Shown here: in pieces, positions 16,990 through 24,553 of the stretch
Layout: every line of letters begins with the position of its first letter
How positions within the stretch are numbered: position 1 is the stretch's first letter
Source of the DNA: Nocardioides pantholopis
Lineage (GTDB): Bacteria > Actinomycetota > Actinomycetes > Propionibacteriales > Nocardioidaceae
Assembly: GCF_003710085.1 (NCBI RefSeq)
Contig: NZ_CP033324.1
Location: 2,667,501 to 2,731,500 of the forward strand
DNA: 64,000 nt
Direction of reading: 5' to 3'
The notes under the pieces: generated by a model
The model's database searches: none
What the model saw: only the letters and a program-made list of their open reading frames with translations
Told to the model about the DNA's origin: nothing
Made by a program: the position numbers and the translations under genes

Positions 16990-18237
16990 TCATCGGGCGC
17001 TCAGCGCGTCCCGGAGGGCGACCCGGCCGCCCGAGCGCAGCACCGCTCCGGCGTAGACCCGGCCGGCCACCTCGAAGGCGGCGGCCGTGGTGAGCACGCC
17101 GACGGCCAGGGAGACAGCCACCTGCCAGGCGGGGACGGACTCCAGGGCCATCCGGGCGGGCAGCACGAAGGTGTTCAGCACGGGGGTCATGGAGGCGATG
17201 TCGAGCCACGCCGTGTCGGCGAACTCGAAAGCCAGGTAGACAGCGGCCGCGAGCGGGACGAGCGTGGCCGCCATCGCGGGCTGCAGGACGCTGGCCAGGT
17301 CCTCCTGGCGCTCGACCCGGGCGGCGAGACCGGCCATCAGGGTGCAGCAGGTGATCACGCTCAGCACCACGCAGACCAGGCCCACGGCGACCTGGGCCCC
17401 GCTGACCCCGTCCAGGCCGAGGGACGCGCCGCTCCACGCCATCGCGGCGTACGCCGCGGCGAGGACGACCACGAGCTGCGTCAGCCCGATTACGGTGGTG
17501 GCCAGGACCTTGCCCGCGAGCAGCTGCCAGGGCCGGACGCTGGTCAGCAGGATCTCGACCACCCGCGACACCTTCTCCTGCATCACGTCGGTGGCCAGCG
17601 GGATGCCCCACAGCAGGACGACCACGGCGGCCACCCCACCGAAGGCCAGGCCGAGCAGGACCTCGGCGATGTCGCCGCCGGACTCCGAGCCGCCGGAACC
17701 CGAGCCCTCCCGGGCGACGACGCTCACCGCACCGGACGCAGCGGCGGACTCCAGCTCCGCCGGCGTGGCGCCCCGGTCGAGGGCGGCCTGGCGCAGGGCC
17801 CGGTCGTGCACGGTCGACCGCAGGATCGTGGCCAGGTAGGGGCTCAGGGTCTCCTCCACCAGCACGTCGTACCCACCGTCGGAGCGCTGCGTGAGCACCG
17901 CGTCGACGTCGTCGTCGTCCAGCAGCCGCGCGCCCCGGTCCACGTCGTCCACGGCGGAGAGCTCGACGCCACCGTCGCTCGCCGCCGCCACGGTCCGCGC
18001 GACGTCCGCGGTCGCGGCGGTGTGGGCCAGCCGGGTGGGCTCGGGGTCGTCGTCGCCACCCAGGCCCAGGGGCACCAGGATGGTCAGCAGGGCGAAGAGC
18101 AGCGTGCTCAGCGCGAACGCCTTGGTCAGGAACCGGGTCGAGAGCTCCCGGCGGGCGACGACGAGCACGCCGCCCGCGCCGCGCACCCGGGACCGGTCGA
18201 TCTCGACCTGCGGCCGCTGCGTGGTCGGGGCACTCAT
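16990..18237 (-). CDS. ABC transporter permease (NatB / ABC-2 type)
   Basis: A 415-residue membrane protein. One helix near 35-55 is followed by an external domain of about 130 residues (up to the ASGAVSVVAREG region), then five or so helices from ~175 to the end. This is the layout of NatB-like ABC-2 exporters. The ATGA overlap with the ATPase gene at 18234 marks them as one transporter. In the cluster it is a second export system beside the exporter at 25.2-28.8 kb, and immunity is a reasonable guess. Confidence 0.87.
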   Translation of the reverse strand: MSAPTTQRPQVEIDRSRVRGAGGVLVVARRELSTRFLTKAFALSTLLFALLTILVPLGLGGDDDPEPTRLAHTAATADVARTVAAASDGGVELSAVDDVDRGARLLDDDDVDAVLTQRSDGGYDVLVEETLSPYLATILRSTVHDRALRQAALDRGATPAELESAAASGAVSVVAREGSGSGGSESGGDIAEVLLGLAFGGVAAVVVLLWGIPLATDVMQEKVSRVVEILLTSVRPWQLLAGKVLATTVIGLTQLVVVLAAAYAAMAWSGASLGLDGVSGAQVAVGLVCVVLSVITCCTLMAGLAARVERQEDLASVLQPAMAATLVPLAAAVYLAFEFADTAWLDIASMTPVLNTFVLPARMALESVPAWQVAVSLAVGVLTTAAAFEVAGRVYAGAVLRSGGRVALRDALSAR

Positions 18238-19136
18238 GCCGCACCGCCCACGTCGCGGAAGACCTGGGCGAGCGAGGGCCGCCAGGGGCGCAGCTCCACG
18301 AGCTCGCCGTGGCGGCGGACCACGTCGACCGTGCGAGCCAGCCCGGCCGCGTCGAGGCGCAGGATGACCGCGTCGCCGTCGACGTGCTCCGCGACGTCGT
18401 CGCGATCCAGGTCGCGCTCCAGCTCGGGCACCCACACGGCCGGGTCCGCGCTGGCGCGCAGCAGGTGCCGGCCGCCGTCGTCGCCGGTCAGCTCGGCCAC
18501 GGCGCCCTCGGCGACGATGCGTCCCGAGCGCAGGATCGCCACCCGGTCGCAGATCCGCTCCACCAGGTCGAGCTGGTGGCTGGAGAAGATCACCGGGATC
18601 CCCCGGGCGGCCTCCTCGAGCAGCACCTCGGCCATCACGTCGACGGCCAGCGGGTCCAGCCCGGAGAACGGCTCGTCGAGGACCAGTGCCACCGGCTCGT
18701 GCACCAGTGCCGCGGCCAGCTGCACGCGCTGCTGGTTGCCGAGGCTCAGGCTCTCGAGCCGGTGGTCGCGACGCTCCGCGAGCCCCAGGCGGTCCAGCCA
18801 GTACGCCGCGGCCGCGGCCGCCGAGCGGGGGGCGACGCCGCGCAGCTCGGCGAAGAACTGCAGCTGCTGGTGGATCCGCATCGTCGGGTACAGGCCGCGC
18901 TCCTCGGGCATGTAGCCGACCCGCGCGCGGACGTCGTCGCTGAGCGGCACGCCGTCGAGCGTGACGCGCCCGGCGTCGGCGGCGGTGATGCCGAGCGCGA
19001 CGCGCATCGAGGTGGTCTTGCCGGCACCGTTGCTGCCGACGTAGCCGAGCAGCTCCCCGGGGCGGACCCGCAGGGTGATGTCGTCAAGCACCCGGTGCGA
19101 CCCGTAGGACTTGCTGACGTGTTCGAGGGCGAGCAC
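18234..19136 (-). CDS. ABC transporter ATP-binding protein (NatA-like)
   Basis: A 300-residue ATPase with Walker A GSNGAGKT, signature LSLGNQQRVQLA, Walker B LVLDEPFSGLDP and an H-loop in FSSHQLD. The C-terminal ~80 residues form the extra domain usual in NatA/CcmA-type exporters. It begins with GTG after GAGGAGG. It heads an operon natA-natB-LLM-decarboxylase-APH-like with three ATGA/overlap junctions, so a transporter and product-maturation enzymes share one message. Confidence 0.9.
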   Translation of the reverse strand: MLALEHVSKSYGSHRVLDDITLRVRPGELLGYVGSNGAGKTTSMRVALGITAADAGRVTLDGVPLSDDVRARVGYMPEERGLYPTMRIHQQLQFFAELRGVAPRSAAAAAAYWLDRLGLAERRDHRLESLSLGNQQRVQLAAALVHEPVALVLDEPFSGLDPLAVDVMAEVLLEEAARGIPVIFSSHQLDLVERICDRVAILRSGRIVAEGAVAELTGDDGGRHLLRASADPAVWVPELERDLDRDDVAEHVDGDAVILRLDAAGLARTVDVVRRHGELVELRPWRPSLAQVFRDVGGAA

Positions 19137-19227
19137 AACTCCTCCTCGTGGGGGATGTCTCTCGGCTGGTCATGTGGTGGTGTAGCCGAACCGTTCTGGA
19201 CGCCTCGAACGTAGCAACGCCATTGGG

Positions 19228-19246
19228 TTTATACAACAGTCTGTTG
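19228..19246. promoter_or_regulatory. Operator dyad CAACAG-T-CTGTTG and leftward -10
   Basis: CAACAGTCTGTTG (19234-19246) is a perfect 6-1-6 dyad, and outer AT bases extend it. It touches TATAAA (19233 to 19228 on the minus strand), the probable -10 of the natA operon. A half-site CCAACAG recurs at 19275-19281 in the rightward promoter. The segment 19205-19270 is strikingly AT-rich for this genome. The adjacent XRE regulator is the natural ligand. Confidence 0.6.
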
Positions 19247-19266
19247 GATTTTTTCGATCTTTCATC

Positions 19267-19295
19267 TTGCTTGTCCAACAGCGCCGCGCTAGCGT
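19267..19295 (+). promoter_or_regulatory. Promoter of the XRE operon, leaderless
   Basis: TTGCTT (19267-19272) and TAGCGT (19290-19295) are 17 bp apart. Seven bases separate the -10 from the ATG at 19303, so the message should start at or one base before the start codon. Confidence 0.6.
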
Positions 19296-19302
19296 CGTCG
19301 GC

Positions 19303-19587
19303 ATGGCACGACGGGCTCGGCAGGACGAGGTGAGGCGGATCCACAACCGCGTCGCCGTGCTGCGCGCGGAGACGAAGCTCTCCCGGGCCCAGCTCGCCGA
19401 GCGGGTCGGGGTCAACCCCCAGACGATCGGCGCACTGGAGCGCGGCGAGCACTACCCCAGCCTCCAGCTCGCGATGAGCATCTGCGAGGTGTTCGGCGTC
19501 CCGATCGAGGCCGTCTTCAGCCGAGAGCCGTTCCCGTCGGTGACCGCGACCTACCGGCGCCCGGACCCCCAGGAGGACCCCTCATGA
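19303..19587 (+). CDS. XRE-family transcriptional regulator
   Basis: A 94-residue Cro/CI-type protein: helix-turn-helix at about 18-50 (LSRAQLAERVGVNPQTIGALERGEHY), with little beyond it. It is divergent from natA and starts a rightward run through a membrane protein, a GPP34 protein and two M16 peptidases, linked by overlaps. Short XRE proteins next to a membrane protein and NatAB often form a sensing unit; here it probably represses both directions through the dyad at 19234. Confidence 0.88.
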   Translation: MARRARQDEVRRIHNRVAVLRAETKLSRAQLAERVGVNPQTIGALERGEHYPSLQLAMSICEVFGVPIEAVFSREPFPSVTATYRRPDPQEDPS

Positions 19588-20066
19588 CCAGGCCCCCCAT
19601 GACCAGGCAGACGACGTCCCCGCCACGGCGTGCGCTCGCACCCACGGCGGTGCTGCTCGGGGCCGCCGGCTGGCTGGCCTTCGTGGCGCTGACCCTGGCC
19701 GACCTGGCCTGGGACTGGCCCGGCCTCGTGAGCCTGGTCGTGCTCGGAGCCAGCTGGTTCGCCTGCCGCACGGTGATCGGCGACATCGCCGAGCGCCGGG
19801 CGGACGAGGTCGACGAGTACGAGCTCGGCCAGCGCAACGCAGCGCGCAACGCCGGGTACGTCGCGGCGCTCGGCTCGCTGGGCGTGCTCTACGTGCTCGC
19901 CACCGTGGCCCTCCGGCTCGACGACCGCGGCCATCCGGAGCTGCTGGGCCAGCTGCCGCCCCTGGTGTTCGCAGCGCTGCTGCTCGCGGCCGCCACCCCC
20001 TCGTTCCTGCTCGCCTGGCAGCTGCGCCGACGCAGCGCCGACCCCGACGACGAAGGAGAACTGTGA
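19584..20066 (+). CDS. Four-helix integral membrane protein
   Basis: A 160-residue protein with four predicted membrane helices (about 20-38, 44-62, 90-108, 122-143), a cytoplasmic loop rich in Glu/Arg/Asp (GDIAERRADEVDEYELGQRN) and charged ends. ATGA overlap with the XRE gene. Such proteins often accompany XRE regulators and NatAB, and may sense the membrane or antagonise the repressor. No named family is recognised. Confidence 0.7.
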   Translation: MTRPPMTRQTTSPPRRALAPTAVLLGAAGWLAFVALTLADLAWDWPGLVSLVVLGASWFACRTVIGDIAERRADEVDEYELGQRNAARNAGYVAALGSLGVLYVLATVALRLDDRGHPELLGQLPPLVFAALLLAAATPSFLLAWQLRRRSADPDDEGEL

Positions 20067-20707
20067 TGACCACCGCACTCCTGCGCACCCGCCTGACCCT
20101 TCCCGAGGCACTGATGGCGTTCCTGCACAACAAGGACGGGCAGGCCTACCAGAGCGCCCGGCCCGACGCGCTGACCGCCGCCGCCGAGCTCGGCGAGCTG
20201 GCCCTCGCCGGGCACGTCCACCTCGAGGGGGACCGGTTCTCGGCCGTCTCCCCCGCACCCTCCGCCCCGGGCCGAGCCTGGATGGCGGAGCTCACCGCGG
20301 CCCTGCCGCCGCAGCCGGTCCCGATCCGGGACTGGATCCGCAAGCGACGCACCGCCCTGGCCACCCAGCAGGTCGAGGCCCTCGCCCAGGGCGTGCTCAC
20401 CAAGGATCGGGCCAAGCTCTTCGGCGTCTTCGGCTACGACCGGCACCGGGTCGACCCCGCGCTGCGCGCGGCGCTGCTCGCCGAGCTCGACGGCCCCGCC
20501 GCACGCTCGGTCCCGCGCGCCCAGGCCCTCGCCCGACTGCTGACCTCCTCGGCGCTGCACCGCCACCTGGACCTGGACGACACCCGTCGGCACCGGCTGG
20601 AGCAGCTCGCCGAGGACCGCTCCGACACGCCCCTGCCGGGCCCCCTCTTCACGGCCATGGACGTCGCCATCGCGAGCGCGGTCGCCCCCAGCGTCCTGGG
20701 CGAGTGA
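20066..20707 (+). CDS. GPP34 (GOLPH3/VPS74-like) domain protein
   Basis: A 213-residue protein with the GPP34 pattern: LTLPEALMAFL at the N-terminus, a repeated ELGELALAGHVHLEGD strand-helix unit, then DWIRKRR, and a long alpha-helical C-half. In eukaryotes the family binds phosphatidylinositol 4-phosphate; the many actinobacterial members are uncharacterised. Its ATG (20066) overlaps the upstream stop, and it overlaps the peptidase gene, so it belongs to this operon. A membrane-surface scaffold for peptide maturation is a speculative role. Confidence 0.75.
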   Translation: MTTALLRTRLTLPEALMAFLHNKDGQAYQSARPDALTAAAELGELALAGHVHLEGDRFSAVSPAPSAPGRAWMAELTAALPPQPVPIRDWIRKRRTALATQQVEALAQGVLTKDRAKLFGVFGYDRHRVDPALRAALLAELDGPAARSVPRAQALARLLTSSALHRHLDLDDTRRHRLEQLAEDRSDTPLPGPLFTAMDVAIASAVAPSVLGE

Positions 20708-21960
20708 GCGCGCCGGGCCCGCCGGTCGTCGAGACCCTGGGCAACGGGCTGACGCTGGTGACGGCACCGTCGGTCACCGCCGGCGTCTCGACGGTCGCCG
20801 TCCACGTCGGCGTCGGCTTCCGTGCCGAGCCGGCCGACTGCTCGGGCCTGGCCCACCTGTTCGAGCACCTGATGTTCCAGGGCAGCGCCCACGTCGAGCC
20901 GGGCGGCCACTTCCGCCAGGTGGAGGCGGTCGGCGGCCGGGTCGGCGGCCACACCCGCCACGACTACACCGAGTTCTTCGACGTCGTGCCCTCCGAGGCC
21001 CTGCTCGAGACCGTACGGCTGGAGGCGGACCGTCTCGCCGGGCCCCGGCTCGACCGGGCCACCCTCGACACCCAGGTCGAGGTCATCCGGGCCGAGATCG
21101 CCCAGCAGATCCTCGGGGTGCCCCACGGTGGCTTCCCGTGGCTGCACCTCCCGCCGGTGATGTACTCGATGCCGGCCAACACCCACGACGGGTACGGCGA
21201 CGTGGCCGCACTGAGCGCGGTCGACGTCGCCGCGTGCGAGCGGTTCTTCGCCGACTGGTACGCCCCGCACCGCGTCGTGGTCACGATCGAGGGCGACGTC
21301 GGCGACGACGCCGAGCGGGCCCGGATCCGCGAGCTGCTCGCCGCGATCCCGGCCCGGCCGGCCAGCGCGGCCGTCGCCACCGACGAGCCCGCGCTCACCG
21401 CGGACCGGCACCGCACGGTCGCGGCGGCGAACGCCCCGGAGCCGGTGTGGGCCGTCGGCTTCCGGTTGCCCGACCCGCTCCGCTCCCCCGAGCTGTACGG
21501 CGCCTGCACAGCGCTCACCATGCTGCTGCCCGTCCACGCTCCGCAGCTGCGCCTGACCGCGCGCTGCGGCTGGTACGGCGTACCGCTCGACGCGCGCACC
21601 CCCGACGCCCTCGTCCTCTCCACCTACCCGCGCCCCGGCGTGGCCGCCGAGCCGCTCACCGAGGCGATGCGCGAACTGCTCGACCAGTGGCGCCGCGACC
21701 GCCCGGCCCCGGGGGTGCTCGCCACGGCGCGGTCCCGGATCCGGCTCGGCCAGTACCAGCGCGCCCAGCGTCCCGGACACCGCGCACGTCGACTCGGCGC
21801 CGCCCAGCTGCTCTTCGGCTCCGTCGGCGTCGACGCGGCCGCGGACCCGGCCACAGCCCTCGACCGCGACCTGCTCGACGCGGCCAGCGCCTTTCTGCTC
21901 GACCAGCACGTCGCCTCGGTCCTCCTCGAGCCCGCGGCGGCGGCGCAGGTGCCGGCATGA
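20704..21960 (+). CDS. M16 zinc peptidase, catalytic subunit
   Basis: A 418-residue half-length M16 (pitrilysin/MPP-like) protein. The inverted zinc motif HLFEH is at 51-55 and the third ligand fits Glu131 in VIRAE, 76 residues on. It starts at a GTG inside the previous gene's end and overlaps the next M16 gene as ATGA. With that inactive partner it should form a heterodimeric peptidase; leader-peptide removal is the likely job, as the cluster has no other protease. Confidence 0.88.
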   Translation: MSAPGPPVVETLGNGLTLVTAPSVTAGVSTVAVHVGVGFRAEPADCSGLAHLFEHLMFQGSAHVEPGGHFRQVEAVGGRVGGHTRHDYTEFFDVVPSEALLETVRLEADRLAGPRLDRATLDTQVEVIRAEIAQQILGVPHGGFPWLHLPPVMYSMPANTHDGYGDVAALSAVDVAACERFFADWYAPHRVVVTIEGDVGDDAERARIRELLAAIPARPASAAVATDEPALTADRHRTVAAANAPEPVWAVGFRLPDPLRSPELYGACTALTMLLPVHAPQLRLTARCGWYGVPLDARTPDALVLSTYPRPGVAAEPLTEAMRELLDQWRRDRPAPGVLATARSRIRLGQYQRAQRPGHRARRLGAAQLLFGSVGVDAAADPATALDRDLLDAASAFLLDQHVASVLLEPAAAAQVPA

Positions 21961-23219
21961 GGCTTCCCCCCACCCGTTCCGAGCGGCTTGCGCACGGAGC
22001 CCGGAGCGTCCACGTGGACTGGTCCGGCGCCCCGTTCACCGAGATCCGCCTGATCCTCCCGGTCTTCCGCCGCTCGCGCCGCGAGGCGGCGCTCGCCCAG
22101 GTGCTGGGCCGGCTGCTCCCGCTCGGTCCCAGCGATCCCGGCGCTGCCGCGCACGCCGAGCGCATGCTGGGCCACGGCGGCTCCGTCACCTCGACCGGAG
22201 CGGTCGACCGGATCACCGTGGCGGCGACCATCCCGCCCGAGGGCGGCGACGCCGTCCTCGCCGAGCTGATGGCCCGCCTCGAGAGCCCGGCGTTCACGCC
22301 GGAGGCCGTCGACGAGGCCATCGCCGGCGAGCTGGACCGGCTGCGCCGCACGGCCGCGCTGCGCGAGGTCCGGCTGCACGAGGCGCTCACCCAGCGCCGC
22401 TGGGGCACCGACCACCCCTACACCCGCAGCATCGCGGCCGCGCGGGACCTCGCGGACCTGACGCCCGACGACGTGACGTCGTACGCGCGCCGGGTGCTGT
22501 CGCTCGACGGCGCCGCCGTGGTCGCGGTCGGCGACCTCGGCACCCGGGGCGGGACCGACTGGACGGGGACCTCGGCACGCCTGCGTGACCGGCTCGCCGC
22601 CGTGAGCCCGCCGGGCAGCCCCGGCCCGCTGCCGCAGGACCCCGGACCGCGCGGTGGTGCCGCCGTGGCCGTGCCGGTGCCGGCCGGCGAGCCCACCGCC
22701 TCCCTGCGGATCTGGACTCCCGCCCCGGTGCGCCAGCACCCCGACCATGCCGCCCTGCACCTGTTCTCGACGTGTCTGGGCGGACACTTCGGCTCCCGAC
22801 TCGTGCAGGAGCTGCGCGAGCGCCGCGGGGACGTGTACGGCGTGACGGCCGGGTTCGAGGTGCTGGCGACCGCCGCCACCCAGGCCCTGGTCCTGGAGAC
22901 CCCGGCCGAGCGCCTCGACGCCGTACGGGCCACGGTCGCCGCGACGATCGAGGACCTGCGCACCGCCGGCCCGGACGACGCGGAGCTCGCCGCGGCGGTG
23001 CGCTACGCCACCTCCGCCGCGACCGTCGGCATGTCCCATCCCGCATCGCTCGCGTCCGCCGGCGCCACCGTGGTCTTCGGAGGCGACAGCTTCGACCTGT
23101 GGGCCCGCCAGGCGGCCGCCGCACGTCGTACCGGACCGCGCGAGGTCGCTGCCGCAGGTGCGCGCTACGCCGGCGGCGACGGACTGATCGAGGTCGTGAC
23201 CGCTCCCACCGCGCGCTGA
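21957..23219 (+). CDS. M16 peptidase, non-catalytic partner subunit
   Basis: A 420-residue M16 protein without the HxxEH zinc site. Its C-half keeps the substrate-binding Arg/Tyr element of M16 enzymes (SRLVQELRERRGDVYGV). Such active/inactive pairs are known from the mitochondrial processing peptidase and bacterial M16B heterodimers, in which the zinc site is on one chain and the Arg/Tyr pair on the other. It ends this operon, 71 bp before the dyad of the first precursor. Confidence 0.87.
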   Translation: MRLPPTRSERLAHGARSVHVDWSGAPFTEIRLILPVFRRSRREAALAQVLGRLLPLGPSDPGAAAHAERMLGHGGSVTSTGAVDRITVAATIPPEGGDAVLAELMARLESPAFTPEAVDEAIAGELDRLRRTAALREVRLHEALTQRRWGTDHPYTRSIAAARDLADLTPDDVTSYARRVLSLDGAAVVAVGDLGTRGGTDWTGTSARLRDRLAAVSPPGSPGPLPQDPGPRGGAAVAVPVPAGEPTASLRIWTPAPVRQHPDHAALHLFSTCLGGHFGSRLVQELRERRGDVYGVTAGFEVLATAATQALVLETPAERLDAVRATVAATIEDLRTAGPDDAELAAAVRYATSAATVGMSHPASLASAGATVVFGGDSFDLWARQAAAARRTGPREVAAAGARYAGGDGLIEVVTAPTAR

Positions 23220-23289
23220 GCGCCGGCCGGGCATGCGTCCCGGGGAGGAGACGAGGGCCGCGGTGTCGTCCGCGCCGACGAGGCCCGGA

Positions 23290-23335
23290 ATCGTCGCAGC
23301 GACCGATGCCCGGGCGGGATGCGCGGACCTAGCGT
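23290..23335 (+). promoter_or_regulatory. Cluster dyad + TAGCGT promoter (site 4)
   Basis: ATCGTCGCAGCGACCGAT (23290-23307) contains the perfect core GTCGC-A-GCGAC. It is followed after 22 bp by TAGCGT (23330-23335). It drives the first precursor gene, with a 5' leader of about 57 nt. Confidence 0.75.
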
Positions 23336-23398
23336 CGTAGGCACCGGAAAGCACCCGCCTCCGGGACGCCGAGACCGCCACTCCCCCGAGGAGACCCC

Positions 23399-23572
23399 AT
23401 GACCACCCAGGACCTCATCGCCGGCTACGCCTCGTACACCGACGCGACCCAGCTCTCCGGGAGCGAGGGCGACGCAGCCGGGATCACGCCCACCACCACG
23501 ACGGCGTCGTCGACGCCGTGCGCCGCCAGCATCGGCGCGTCCATCTACACCACCGTCTCGAAGGGCTGCTGA
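23399..23572 (+). CDS. Lanthipeptide precursor 1
   Basis: A 57-residue precursor, shorter than a usual gene-calling cutoff. The leader starts MTTQDLIAGYASYTDATQL, shared with four neighbours. The putative core runs from SSTPC (37-41) to TVSKGC at the end, is rich in Ser/Thr and has two Cys. CCGAGGAGA precedes the ATG. The expected rings are a lanthionine to Cys41 and AviMeCys between Thr52 and the terminal Cys57. It is the most divergent of the five, ending in KGC where the others end in HGC. Confidence 0.88.
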   Translation: MTTQDLIAGYASYTDATQLSGSEGDAAGITPTTTTASSTPCAASIGASIYTTVSKGC

Positions 23573-23675
23573 CCCGAAGCTCCCTTCGCCACCGTGGCCC
23601 CCGGGCGCGGTGACCGGATCAGAACGAGCGATCCACCATCCATCCAGTGCAGAACCAAGCTCACGAGGAGACATC

Positions 23676-23855
23676 ATGACCACGAAGGACCTCATCGCCG
23701 GCTACGCCTCCTACACCGACGCCGCCGAGCTGGCCGCCCAGCAGGACGACAACGCGGCCGCCATCACGCCGCTGACCTCCTCGCAGCCCTGTGCGGTCGG
23801 CGTCAGCGTCAGCGTCTCCGTCTCGGTCCACCAGACCCAGGAGCACGGCTGCTGA
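23676..23855 (+). CDS. Lanthipeptide precursor 2
   Basis: A 59-residue precursor with the common leader (MTTKDLIAGYASYTDAAEL), an acidic/Gln linker (AAQQDDNAAAITP) and a core from SSQPC to QTQEHGC. The core has an alternating V-S run (VSVSVSVSV), a row of potential Dha or D-Ala sites. GAGGAGA precedes the ATG. No dyad promoter is found in the 103 bp upstream, so it is probably read from the promoter of precursor 1. Confidence 0.9.
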   Translation: MTTKDLIAGYASYTDAAELAAQQDDNAAAITPLTSSQPCAVGVSVSVSVSVHQTQEHGC

Positions 23856-23896
23856 GTCCGACCGACTCATCCGTGACGCCCACGGCGTCCGTGCCC

Positions 23897-23925
23897 ATGG
23901 CGACCCCCGACCAGGGGGTCGCCAT
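23897..23925 (+). terminator. Hairpin after precursor 2
   Basis: A perfect 12-bp stem (ATGGCGACCCCC / GGGGGTCGCCAT) with a 5-nt loop, 42 nt after the stop codon. No U-run follows, so it may be a partial terminator or protect the 3' end of the precursor message. Confidence 0.6.
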
Positions 23926-23998
23926 GACGCATTTCGCGGGCGCCCGAACCCGCCGGTCCGCCCTGGTCCGCCCTCGGCCGCCGGCAGGAGGGCGCCGG

Positions 23999-24044
23999 AT
24001 CGTCCACGTGGCCGATTCGGGCGGACGGCCGAGCGAAATAGCGT
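23999..24044 (+). promoter_or_regulatory. Cluster dyad + TAGCGT promoter (site 5)
   Basis: ATCGTCCACGTGGCCGAT (23999-24016) is palindromic except for one base pair flanking the CCACGTGG core. It is followed after 22 bp by TAGCGT (24039-24044). It drives precursor 3. Confidence 0.75.
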
Positions 24045-24115
24045 CGAGCCTGCCTGGAGATCAGGCACCTCACCGAGGAACGACCTCCGCGAACATCCAA
24101 CGAAGGAGAACCACC

Positions 24116-24298
24116 ATGAGCACCAAGGACCTCATCGCCGGATACGCCTCCTACACCGACGCCGCCGAGCTCGGCGCGCAGCACGAGGACCAGGCGGCGG
24201 CGGTCACGCCGACCGTGACCTCCTCGGCCCACTGCGTCGCGAGCATCGGCGCCAGCATCTCCGTCTCGGTCTGGCAGACCCAGGAGCACGGCTGCTGA
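24116..24298 (+). CDS. Lanthipeptide precursor 3
   Basis: A 60-residue precursor: leader MSTKDLIAGYASYTDAAEL, linker with HEDQAAAVTP, core from SSAHC to QTQEHGC. It shares its last seven residues with precursor 2 and the ASIGASI segment with precursor 1, so it looks like an intermediate. GAAGGAGAA is placed 7 bp before the ATG. It has its own promoter and is followed by a hairpin. Confidence 0.9.
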   Translation: MSTKDLIAGYASYTDAAELGAQHEDQAAAVTPTVTSSAHCVASIGASISVSVWQTQEHGC

Positions 24299-24340
24299 GT
24301 TCGACCGACCCCGCGAGACCGCGCGGCGTCCGCGTCTCCA

Positions 24341-24368
24341 TGGCGACCCCCGACCCGGGGGTCGCCAT
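24341..24368 (+). terminator. Hairpin after precursor 3
   Basis: An 11-bp perfect stem (ATGGCGACCCC / GGGGTCGCCAT) with a 6-nt loop, the duplicate of the hairpin at 23897. It also lacks a U-run. Confidence 0.6.
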
Positions 24369-24433
24369 GACGCATTTCGCGGGCGCCCGAACCTGCCGGC
24401 TCGTCCGCCCTCGGCGGCCGGCAGGAGGGCGCC

Positions 24434-24481
24434 GAATCGTCCGCGCGGCCGATTCGGGTGCACGAGGCGGCGAAATAGCGT
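24434..24481 (+). promoter_or_regulatory. Cluster dyad + TAGCGT promoter (site 6), best palindrome
   Basis: GAATCG-T-CCGCGCGG-C-CGATTC (24434-24455) is palindromic at 20 of 22 positions, the best copy of the dyad. It is followed after 22 bp (from the 18-bp core) by TAGCGT (24476-24481). It drives precursors 4 and 5. Confidence 0.78.
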
Positions 24482-24553
24482 GGAGCCATGCCTGGGAGAC
24501 CAGGCCCGAAGAGAAAACAACCCAACCCGAACACCTCACGAAGGAGAACCACC

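Noticed and set aside
23573..23675. A separate dyad promoter for precursor 2
   Set aside because: GGATCAGAACGAGCGATCC in this gap looks like a dyad, but it lacks the GTCs/GCGrC core and there is no TAGCGT at the right distance.
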